From NCBI GenBank assembly GCA_964030785.1, contig OZ034968.1, positions 37,927,186 through 37,991,185 of the forward strand: DNA of 64,000 bases. The letters are read 5' to 3'. The position numbers were made by a program, and so were the translations under genes. Below are positions 47,681 through 54,728 of the stretch, in pieces. Position 1 is the stretch's first letter, and each line of letters opens with the position of its first letter. Below the pieces are notes generated by a model, which was not told where the DNA came from, did not search any database, and worked only from the letters and a program-made list of their open reading frames with translations. Source of the DNA: Siderastrea siderea (Eukaryota; Cnidaria; Anthozoa; Scleractinia; Rhizangiidae).

Positions 47681-48493
47681 TTATAAGTGTTTGTGTATGA
47701 ATTTCAAATGATTGCTTAATGTTTCTGTTGACTTGAATTTTCTGGAACAATGTTTGCATTTGATTCTTACACCCTGGAAATAAAGTATGATTTCTTTAAT
47801 GATTTCATCATAATCGTTGCTGACTAATATTTTGTAATTGTTGTTTTCGTACTCTTGTAGCATCATCTCATGTTCTTCTGAAAGCTTTCCATAACCAGTT
47901 GGTGTTTTAAATTCGATTGCAAAACCTGAGTACTTCAAATGCATATTTCCAATGAATAGATCACAAGCTCCCTTCTGATAACCCATGTTGTATGATTTTA
48001 TTCTCATGTTACCATTAATTTGGTTTTCACCTAATGTTGGGATTAGGATTGCTTTAGGATAATTGTTTCTAATAAAGTTGACTACCTTTTTATGTAAATC
48101 ATATTCTGTGTTGATATTGAATGTCAGCATTTTGTATGGCCTGTTGTTGAATTCATACTTACCGGTTTTTCTGATTGACGGTAAAACCTCTTTTGTTACC
48201 CAACGTTTGAATTCTTTCGCTTTATCCATATCAGATTTCAAAATTAGGCTGTATAGTCCGGATTCATTTATATAAATAGTGTTTTTGAGGTTCCCAGTCA
48301 AAGGTAACGATTCGTTACCTTTGGATTTGAGCTCGTTTAGTGTACATTTATCTTCAGAATCAACATGATCATTAATCGCTTTTCGTGAATTTGAATATCC
48401 CAAAATAATTGCAATAGTTTTAGCACGGAACCATATGTCATCATCCTTTTTGATAATATTCAGTTTTTTTCCTTCATAAGTGAAAATTTCCAT
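47681..48493 (-). CDS. BRO-N / VRR-NUC-like nuclease / C2H2 zinc-finger protein
   Basis: ATG 48493 lies within CATACATATGG. Residues 1-115 match a BRO-N DNA-binding domain (DIWFRAKTIAIILGYSN, KRWVTKEVLPSIRKTGKY). Residues about 120-235 look like a VRR-NUC or related PD-(D/E)xK nuclease: YNMGYQKGACDLFIG supplies an Asp and GFAIEFKTPTG the Glu-x-Lys. The end (CKHCSRKF...H...H) is a C2H2 zinc finger. BRO proteins occur in large DNA viruses and phages, often as regulators. The combination suggests a DNA-binding nuclease acting on viral or host DNA; that role is inferred. A 145-base non-coding gap separates it from the integrase. Confidence 0.75.
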   Translation of the reverse strand: MEIFTYEGKKLNIIKKDDDIWFRAKTIAIILGYSNSRKAINDHVDSEDKCTLNELKSKGNESLPLTGNLKNTIYINESGLYSLILKSDMDKAKEFKRWVTKEVLPSIRKTGKYEFNNRPYKMLTFNINTEYDLHKKVVNFIRNNYPKAILIPTLGENQINGNMRIKSYNMGYQKGACDLFIGNMHLKYSGFAIEFKTPTGYGKLSEEHEMMLQEYENNNYKILVSNDYDEIIKEIILYFQGVRIKCKHCSRKFKSTETLSNHLKFIHKHL

Positions 48494-48638
48494 ATGTATG
48501 TATTAATGCTATATATTATTTTCTGTTTAAATAAGATAGCCAGAAATAATTATATTTTTGGCTACAAAATAGCAAATAAACAGTATATACTGTATCTATC
48601 GATATAATATATATTAGATAATTATCTTTAAAACACTT

Positions 48639-49649
48639 TCATAAATCCCTTAAATCCCTAAATGGGACCCAACTATTAAAGTCATCACTATATCCTTTCC
48701 ATTTCACTAAAGCTTGTTTCTTCTTGTAATCTCTCCTAATAACTTTGTCGATACGGAATACCTCCTGTTTAGCTTTTAATAATTCAGGTTCATAAAAACT
48801 CCCTTGAATATCTTCACCTCTGAGATCCTTTAGTTTGTAAGTTATTGGATTCGTGTATTGGATTTTATCGACTGTAAAAACTTCCTCAGACCAATTTGGT
48901 GTATAGCCCTTATCAAACACATTCCGTTTATACTTACTTATTCTAACCTTATCACCTATTTTGAATTTCGGTTTAGATGATACTTGCTCCAAATTACCAT
49001 ACAGATTAAAGTAAACAGTCCCTTCATTTTTCTTTTTACTGGCTTCTATTGGTGTCATTTTGATGGAGCTATGTTTAGTGTTGTTATACTGTTTCACTAA
49101 TTTGGGTAGCATGTCTAAATACTGTGTATTACCTTGAACAGTAAACTGTTTCCACATTTTGGTTTTAATTGTTCTGTTCCATCGTTCGCATACGCTACTT
49201 TTCTCTTCATTTTCAGTTGAGTATAGTGTTATACCATTCTTTTCCAAAAGCTCCTTAACATGTTTGTTGTAATACTCTTTGCCTTTGTCTGTCCATAAAT
49301 ATTCCGGTTTTCTACCTTCTTTAAGGATTGTTTTAAAAGCATTCATAACGGTTTCTCCTTTTTTGTCCTTTAAAGGGACAATCCAACCATATTTACTAAA
49401 CACATCTAGAACCATGAGAAGGTATCTGTAGCCATCATTCCATCGACTAAACTGTTGCATCTCAATAAGATCTGAACACCATATTTCGTCAATATGATTT
49501 ACAATAACACGCCGTCGAGTAAAGTTACGCTTTATGGGCTTATGAAGCTCATCAGCTAATTTTTCTTGCCAGTTTTTTTCTTCACTCGACGGCCTTTCCC
49601 GTTTTTTGTCTTCCTTTGTTTTACACCGAGACCTAGTTTCTGCTTCGTG
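48639..49649 (-). CDS. retroviral-type (rve) integrase with C-terminal chromodomain
   Basis: The frame is open from 49649 to the stop at 48639. Its first ATG (49460) lies after the first catalytic Asp, which is in WCSDLIEM at 49470-49472, so a protein from that ATG would be inactive. The other catalytic residues are in LWTDKGKEYY (Asp) and VCERWNRT (Glu). The middle has the integrase core and KFKIGDKVRI, a DNA-binding SH3-like segment. The last about 45 residues (FRIDKVIRR...VKWKGY...SWVP) form a chromodomain that may steer insertion to marked chromatin. The first 94 bases overlap the PLA2 frame in the -1 phase, and a slippery heptamer at 49601-49607 offers a way in. The enzyme inserts the element with a 6-bp duplication. 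Confidence 0.9.
   Translation of the reverse strand, partial: HEAETRSRCKTKEDKKRERPSSEEKNWQEKLADELHKPIKRNFTRRRVIVNHIDEIWCSDLIEMQQFSRWNDGYRYLLMVLDVFSKYGWIVPLKDKKGETVMNAFKTILKEGRKPEYLWTDKGKEYYNKHVKELLEKNGITLYSTENEEKSSVCERWNRTIKTKMWKQFTVQGNTQYLDMLPKLVKQYNNTKHSSIKMTPIEASKKKNEGTVYFNLYGNLEQVSSKPKFKIGDKVRISKYKRNVFDKGYTPNWSEEVFTVDKIQYTNPITYKLKDLRGEDIQGSFYEPELLKAKQEVFRIDKVIRRDYKKKQALVKWKGYSDDFNSWVPFRDLRDL
49511..49607 (-). promoter_or_regulatory. predicted -1 frameshift signal, PLA2 to integrase
   Basis: In the PLA2 frame the codons ACA AAA AAC place the canonical heptamer A_AAA_AAC at 49607-49601. A spacer GGGAAAG (7 nt) follows. Then GCCGTCGAGTGAAG (49593-49580) can pair with CTTTACTCGACGGC (49524-49511), giving 14 bp with one G.U pair and a loop of 55 nt. 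A -1 slip leads directly into the open integrase frame. The stop of the PLA2 frame is at 49558-49556. Confidence 0.75.
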
Positions 49650-50418
49650 TTAATCATATTTCTAGCCAGCCAATGTCCCCACTGTCTTTCATTGTAAGGT
49701 ACACTGTCTAGAGCCTTAACCATTTTTCTATCAGCTTTATTCTTGCATTTTTTGTCATCCTCACAAACCGAATAATCGACATCATGTTGCATTGCGATTG
49801 CATCCGTTTTACCAGTCGGTTTATCATAGATTTCCAATATCTCACCAGTAACTGGATTATATTTTACTTGGTTTTCAAGATCGTTGTAAGGCCCAGTGTA
49901 TTTATGACCAGGTAAAGTCCATCCTCCCTTTGGTTTGGGTAGTCTTCCAATGGCTTTATGGATATCTAAACTTCCACCATCCAAATCCTTTCTGTCGGTT
50001 TTATACTTTCTATTTGGTCTGATTTTAGTAGATAATTGATCAAGAGCTTGACTTCCGACATTTTGAATCATTGGATTCAACTTATCCAGAGCATAATCGA
50101 TAGCCTTTTTCTGCAGTTTTGGGTTTCTCAAGGCTTCTGATCCATAATATCTTCCCATTTCAACAGCCTTTTTTCCCAGCCAAGGAATACCGTGGTGAAT
50201 CAATAAATCAGTACCAGTTGATGCTACTGTATCTAGTACGCCCGCCCCTTTCGACGGGCCAACCCGTTTCCCGCCTGTTTGACGAATTTCGTCTTAGTGA
50301 TTCCACATTCAGAGCATTTGCATTTAAGCATAAGCCTCCCATTTTTTGCCTTTTCATATCGTTCACTCCCAGGTACACATTCTGTGACCTTTTTTTGTTT
50401 CACGCAATATGATCTCAT
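49556..50418 (-). CDS. zinc-ribbon / phospholipase A2-like minor virion protein, read through a -1 frameshift
   Basis: ATG 50418 (in TTATATATGAG) opens a 61-residue frame with a zinc ribbon (MLKCKCSECGITKTKF) ending at TAG 50233-50235. The -1 frame entered at 50266-50272 continues to 49556. It has a helical segment, then YTGPYNDL (like the Ca2+-binding loop of parvovirus PLA2) and DAIAMQHDVDYS (catalytic His-Asp). The basic end holds INTKQKLGLG. PLA2-like domains in parvoviruses and Polintons serve membrane passage during entry. The second frame has no ATG before the domain. Either a programmed frameshift or a single-base loss explains this, and the phased heptamer favours the first. Integrase follows in a further -1 frame. 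Confidence 0.8.
50240..50272 (-). promoter_or_regulatory. predicted -1 frameshift signal, zinc ribbon to PLA2
   Basis: Codons GCG GGA AAC of the zinc-ribbon frame form G_GGA_AAC at 50272-50266, a heptamer known from simian retrovirus gag-pro. After a 6-nt spacer (GGGTTG), GCCCGTC (50259-50253) pairs with GGCGGGC (50246-50240) around a 6-nt loop, giving seven pairs, mostly G-C. The -1 frame is the PLA2 frame. Confidence 0.78.
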
Positions 50419-50439
50419 ATATAATATGATTAGATTAGA

Positions 50440-50841
50440 TTAAGGTTCAATATATACGTTCTCATATTTACCAGTTTTTGGATTTTTCACCAAACGCATG
50501 ACAGTACCCTTCTTTGGTTTAGTCCAGAATTTATTGCTTGTTATACCTGTTGGTCCTGTGAAAGCACCTTTCAAGACATCACCAGACCAATATCGGTCAA
50601 ATACATGGTTGGTTGATGGAACTACTTTGCGAGTTATTTGTTCGGCTATTTTGGCTGCCTCAAAAGCTTTACCTAATGGATTTTCACCTCCCTTTCGGCT
50701 TTTAACGAATTTTGTCTTAGTGATTCCACATTCAGAACATTTGCATTTAAGCATAAGCCTCCCATTTTTAGCCTTTTCATATCGTTCACTCCCGGGTACA
50801 CATTCTGTGACCCTTTTCTGTTTCACGCAATATGATCTCAT
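50440..50841 (-). CDS. zinc-ribbon protein, paralogue of the neighbouring zinc ribbon
   Basis: ATG 50841 in TATATATATGAG starts a 133-residue protein. Its first 47 residues differ from the downstream zinc ribbon (50418) at one position, and the DNA of the two is nearly identical across about 150 bases including the start motif. After the ribbon (CKCSEC) it diverges into a basic helical region (GKAFEAAKIAEQITRKVV) and a tail with WTKPKKGTVMRLVKNPKTG. It has no slippery heptamer at the position where its paralogue shifts frame. It is probably a virion or DNA-associated protein. It lies between the protease and the zinc-ribbon/PLA2 gene. Confidence 0.7.
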   Translation of the reverse strand: MRSYCVKQKRVTECVPGSERYEKAKNGRLMLKCKCSECGITKTKFVKSRKGGENPLGKAFEAAKIAEQITRKVVPSTNHVFDRYWSGDVLKGAFTGPTGITSNKFWTKPKKGTVMRLVKNPKTGKYENVYIEP

Positions 50842-50852
50842 ATATATATGAT

Positions 50853-51284
50853 TTAGATATTTTTGAAATACTGTTCTAAGAATTTCTCATTTTTAACCGT
50901 GTTAAATATGTCGAAAACTTCCAACAGATCAAAATATGATTTGCCCTTATTCATCTCATTCAAAAAGTATAAACAGAAGTAACCGCATGTTGTCGTTAGT
51001 AAATTTTGTATTTGATTGTTCTGATGAAGCAATGTTAAATTCTTTTTTCTCGCATGATTGACCATTTCTTGGAAGGGAGGCAAACCAAAGCTATCAAAGT
51101 AATTGATGACTTTGTCCTTAACATAAGTAGCTACCCAATGACTCCCTGACATATAACTCGGTTCAAGATTGTAAATGAATAGAGCCTGTCTATGATTGTG
51201 AGGAACATTTTCATCTCGAGACAGAACATCATTAATTGGGATATTCAGATATTTACACCATTTTATTAAATCATAATTTGACAA
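50853..51284 (-). CDS. adenain-like cysteine protease
   Basis: The catalytic set is visible: His in GSHWVATYV, Asp in YFDSFGLPP and Cys in TTTCGYFCLYFL, in the order of adenovirus protease and its Polinton relatives. At about 143 residues it is slightly short. The frame has no ATG before the catalytic His. It begins with TTG at 51284 and is open upstream only to a TAA at 51324-51326, overlapping the end of the previous gene by 14 bases. A start changed to TTG, a non-AUG start or splicing would each explain this. No TATA-like start motif is present, unlike other genes here. The enzyme would mature capsid precursors. Confidence 0.82.
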   Translation of the reverse strand: MSNYDLIKWCKYLNIPINDVLSRDENVPHNHRQALFIYNLEPSYMSGSHWVATYVKDKVINYFDSFGLPPFQEMVNHARKKNLTLLHQNNQIQNLLTTTCGYFCLYFLNEMNKGKSYFDLLEVFDIFNTVKNEKFLEQYFKNI

Positions 51285-51309
51285 AGGAATATTTTGATGA
51301 AATTTTGGT

Positions 51310-52167
51310 TTACAATAGAATGTTTAGAAGAGGGACGTTTTTGAATGGTGAGTTTTTGCCTAATAGTAGACCTTTGCCCTTTTTCTGAGCTTTTTTTTTG
51401 GAGCTTTTTTTTAAAATTCCCATACCGATTGTACCGTTCGGCCAATTTCCATAAAAAGGCAGTGTTCTATAAGTTGGGATTAACAAACCACCATCCTGAT
51501 TATCATTGATTGATTTTGGTGTAGATCTGGGTGGTCTCTGTTTCGGTTGTCCCATCTGAGGGGCACCTTTACCAGTCATCTTCTTTATTGCCTCAATAGC
51601 TAAAGGGACTCCAATTGATGCAAGAAGAGTACCTAAGAACCCACCCGTTTGTACTTTTGTTGGTTTTATATGAACACCAGAACCTGTTTGTAGAGCATTT
51701 AATATATCTTTCTTTTGTTTGGTGGTCAAAAGATGTTTATATGTTATCAACTGATCGATTTTATTTTGTGGTATGAGGAACCCACCTGTTTGAACACCTT
51801 TTCCGGATATCTTCTTAACAATCTGAGATGCTCCTTCACTAGCTGCTCCAGCTAAAGCTGACAAACCGATGGTCTTAGCAATCGTTGGACCAAAAGTTCT
51901 TCCAAGCGCCAGAACTGTAGACAGAAGAGATCCACCTACTTGCTTTCGAATGTTTGTTTTAGAAAGTTTAATGTCCATTCCCTTTTTCAATTTTCTATTT
52001 TTATCCAATCGCTTAACTATATTCTGAGGTACGTATAGAGTGTCATTCCCAGATAGAGAGTCCTTCGTGAGCCTTAGAACTATTGTTTCTCTTTTATGAT
52101 ACGCGTTACTAAGATTCTTTTTCTGGTTTGGTGATAAACTAACTTTAATTTCGTATAGTTGTGTCAT
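51310..52167 (-). CDS. adenovirus core/pVI-like Polinton virion protein
   Basis: ATG 52167 in ATTATATGAC opens 285 residues. The first about 80 residues are a soluble domain. Then come two Gly/Ala-rich amphipathic or hydrophobic segments (about 90-120 and 178-195), a basic tract (KKSSKKKAQKKGKG) and the end NSPFKNVPLLNILL, typical of a Polinton virion protein. Four GG sites (QVGG, QTGG twice, QDGG) divide it into pieces and resemble adenain-type cleavage sites. Adenovirus pVI and pX combine membrane-active and DNA-binding parts in a similar way. The assignment rests on this composition and on position between capsid and protease genes. Confidence 0.65.
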   Translation of the reverse strand: MTQLYEIKVSLSPNQKKNLSNAYHKRETIVLRLTKDSLSGNDTLYVPQNIVKRLDKNRKLKKGMDIKLSKTNIRKQVGGSLLSTVLALGRTFGPTIAKTIGLSALAGAASEGASQIVKKISGKGVQTGGFLIPQNKIDQLITYKHLLTTKQKKDILNALQTGSGVHIKPTKVQTGGFLGTLLASIGVPLAIEAIKKMTGKGAPQMGQPKQRPPRSTPKSINDNQDGGLLIPTYRTLPFYGNWPNGTIGMGILKKSSKKKAQKKGKGLLLGKNSPFKNVPLLNILL

Positions 52168-52241
52168 ATAATATATGTTAGATAAATTCTCTTTTAAAAA
52201 ACATATTCATTTAAATTTTCATCGATGTAAAACTTATTTAT

Positions 52242-53531
52242 TTAAACTATCATCAATTCGTTTCCAACTGTCTTTACTACAACCTCACTCTCGTAAAATA
52301 CGATGCTATGAGCTCGGACGTTTGCTGTCGGGGCTACATTGAGACGATAATGGAGAATCAACTGTTTAGGATCTCTCGTCACTACCTCTTTCTGATATGA
52401 CAAATCGAAATACAATAATCCATACAAACTAGTGAAATTGGATACATTAAGCTGTGTTCCTGAATTGTAATCGTTCTTACGAAATGCATATGACATGAGA
52501 TCATTAAATATCCGTATTTTAGAGTCACTATCATATTCCAGCTCTGGGCAAAAAACATTATTCCCGTATTCAAGCCTGCAGTTTGATAGAGAGCTATTAG
52601 TATCAGCTGCATTCAACTTGAAAGTGTCAAATAAATACGGACTCCTCTCTGCTTCATCATCATTTGGTCCGTCTGTCCTCTGGAGATATATAAAAACATG
52701 TTTAACGTCATCGATAGCTGGACTGATTTGAAACATATTCTGAATAGCTCTGGTATTTGCTGACTGATTGTAGAGATCTCGCATATATGTCCAGGTTGTT
52801 GGCTTGAGAAACTCTGAAACGAAATTACTATACATGCTGTCTTTTGGGATTAATCTTGGGAGCCAAAGATACAATCTCTTTACTACAACACGACCAGCAT
52901 CTGTGCCATTTTCCATGTGAATAATTTCACTGTCTTCGTTAAGTGTAAGTTCAAATGTGAGCTGCATCGGGGGTAACATTTTTCTTTCTAATTCTTGGAA
53001 AAAGCTGTATCTGTTTAACGGAATCATCTCGTTGACACTTTTAGCTCCCCCACCACCGTTGTTTTGTGCTGCTTGGGTTAAAATACGACGGGCCTCAAAA
53101 CCTGTGTTTGTATTTGCTGTAGAGTCGTCTGTATCAAGATACCAGAACGAATTCTTTCCAACAGATCTACTATAATCATCACTGTATTCGAGTAAATTTT
53201 TCACATTCGTAATTCTATGTAAATTATCACTCTCGTATACTATTTTACCAGACGATTTAATAACCATATGTCTGATTAGACTATGAGATCCGTTTATCAT
53301 AGTGATGCGATTCGCTTGAGCATATCCAGTACCATCTGCCCTTTTTTGAAGCTCTTTAGTTACTTCGAAATACCCATTAAAAAAATCGAACATAGTCGAC
53401 CTATCGTTGATTGTGAATCTGTAACCTGTCTTTTTCTGGCTTTGATTGTTAGCAGGTTGCTCAATGACATTATCCAAATGGAAACGAACGTATTCATATC
53501 TTTGCAGATTTTCATTTGTTCTAAAACTCAT
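52242..53531 (-). CDS. major capsid protein (double jelly-roll, hexon-like)
   Basis: ATG 53531 in CATATAAATGAG opens 429 residues without lesions. Features that recall Polinton capsid proteins are NGYFEVTKELQKRADG, ITMINGSHSLIRHMVIKSSG, MIPLNRYSFFQELERKMLPP and RLYLWLPRLIPK. The predicted beta-rich pattern fits a jelly-roll shell protein. Size and position (next to penton, core and protease genes) agree. I cannot run a structure prediction, so hexon against another jelly-roll capsid subunit is judged from sequence pattern only. It would form the icosahedral shell in the nucleus. Confidence 0.78.
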   Translation of the reverse strand: MSFRTNENLQRYEYVRFHLDNVIEQPANNQSQKKTGYRFTINDRSTMFDFFNGYFEVTKELQKRADGTGYAQANRITMINGSHSLIRHMVIKSSGKIVYESDNLHRITNVKNLLEYSDDYSRSVGKNSFWYLDTDDSTANTNTGFEARRILTQAAQNNGGGGAKSVNEMIPLNRYSFFQELERKMLPPMQLTFELTLNEDSEIIHMENGTDAGRVVVKRLYLWLPRLIPKDSMYSNFVSEFLKPTTWTYMRDLYNQSANTRAIQNMFQISPAIDDVKHVFIYLQRTDGPNDDEAERSPYLFDTFKLNAADTNSSLSNCRLEYGNNVFCPELEYDSDSKIRIFNDLMSYAFRKNDYNSGTQLNVSNFTSLYGLLYFDLSYQKEVVTRDPKQLILHYRLNVAPTANVRAHSIVFYESEVVVKTVGNELMIV

Positions 53532-53573
53532 TTATATGAGTAGTTTAGATAAAATTCACTTTTTAATAACATT

Positions 53574-53942
53574 TTATCGTCTTAATCCAGTAGCAGATAT
53601 AAGTCTATTCAGAATTGTGTTGTAATCTTCTTCTTTTGGTTTAGTAGGTTTGGTTGGTTTCATGGTTTTATTCATTGATTGTTTAGTTGAACCGTGTAAT
53701 TTTCTCATAATAAGCTCTCCGCTTTTTTCAGCTGCTTTTTTTCCCAGTTTGTCTCCAGCCTGTGAAATACTAGATTCAAGCGCTTTTTTGGCAAAAGGTT
53801 TTAAAACCTTTTCTGGAACTTTACTTAACACCCTTCCAACTGGTTTGAAAATGTTATCAACAATGATCCCAGATCCTTTATGTTCATAAACAAATCGTCC
53901 ATGTTTTGGATGATAAATTCGCTTGTATTCATACGACGACAT
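53574..53942 (-). CDS. small basic virion-associated protein
   Basis: ATG 53942 in TTATATATGTC opens 122 residues. The start is Tyr/His-rich (YEYKRIYHPKHGRF). A Gly-containing segment and an amphipathic helix follow (FKPVGRVLSKVPEKVLKPF, then AGDKLGKKAAEKSGE). The tail is basic with repeated KPTKP. It lies between penton and major capsid genes, all leftward with gaps of about 20-45 bases. Composition suggests a DNA- or membrane-contacting core protein; I do not recognise a named family with certainty. Confidence 0.5.
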   Translation of the reverse strand: MSSYEYKRIYHPKHGRFVYEHKGSGIIVDNIFKPVGRVLSKVPEKVLKPFAKKALESSISQAGDKLGKKAAEKSGELIMRKLHGSTKQSMNKTMKPTKPTKPKEEDYNTILNRLISATGLRR

Positions 53943-53960
53943 ATATAACTATTAGTTAGA

Positions 53961-54721
53961 TTAATCTCTCTTCTTTCTTAAAATCAAACTGAATGAAGTG
54001 TCACTATGATTAAGATCTATAATTCTTCGTTTACCGTCGGTAATATAAATCCGAATTTTATTAATCGTATTTTTATTGACAGGATTGAACTGTACTCGTC
54101 TTGGCTCTTGTGTGAAACTATAACTCGGGGTGAGAGTTGAGGTACTGAAACTATATATAATATCCGTTTCATCACCATCAACTAGACTTTCGGATATGAG
54201 GTCACAATGAACGTTCAAGATTTTCCTGTCTTGAGAGAGATTAGGAATGTAACACCAACATTTTCAGAAGAAGTTAGAATCTTTTTATTGAAACCGATGA
54301 GATCATTGAAATCTGACTGAGTCAGATCTAATCTATAATTTGTGGCTAATGTGATTATTGTGCGAAATATTGTGTCGTCAAACTCGAGAGTGATAGGATA
54401 TTGGGGGTTTGATGAGGTCCCTGTTTTTGTTTTTTCTTTGATTAAATTGTCAAAATCAACGTAATTCCAGACTCCAGGGTTAAATATAATTTCCGTCCAA
54501 TTAGTACCACTATCAGACGAATATCTTATTTTCTGATTATTGAGTTCTTTAGTCACATTAAACCAAGTAAATGACATCGAAATGATTCGGTCGAGGCCGA
54601 TTTCATATTGTCGATTTGGATCGAGAATTATCGGATTGATGTATTTGATTATGAAATCACTAGGTTTATTACCATTTTTGTTTCTGACTGAATGGGATGA
54701 TAAGATAAGTTGTCTATCCAT
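53961..54721 (-). pseudogene. minor capsid (penton-like) protein, frame broken
   Basis: ATG 54721 in CATATAATGG opens a 168-residue frame (LILSSHS, NPIILDPNRQYEIGLDRI, WNYVDFDNLI) that stops at TGA 54215-54217. The -1 frame then carries the second half to 53961 (VHCDLISESLVDGD, PVNKNTINKIRIYITD, SLILRKKRD). Together these match the halves of the roughly 250-residue Polinton penton-like capsid protein. The frame change must fall between about 54268 and 54217, most simply in the AAAA at GGAAAATC. No canonical slippery heptamer is in phase, so a one-base loss or an assembly error is more likely than programmed shifting. If real, this copy would need help to form vertices. Confidence 0.75.
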
Positions 54722-54728
54722 TATATGA

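Noticed and set aside
51310..51410. Poly-A runs in the core-like gene as a -1 slip into the protease
   Set aside because: The protease frame is in the +1 phase and is closed by TAA at 51324-51326, upstream of which the A-runs lie. A -1 slip there cannot reach it.
54215..54275. Programmed frameshift in the minor-capsid gene
   Set aside because: No X_XXY_YYZ heptamer is in phase in the only possible window, so a deletion or assembly error is the simpler reading.
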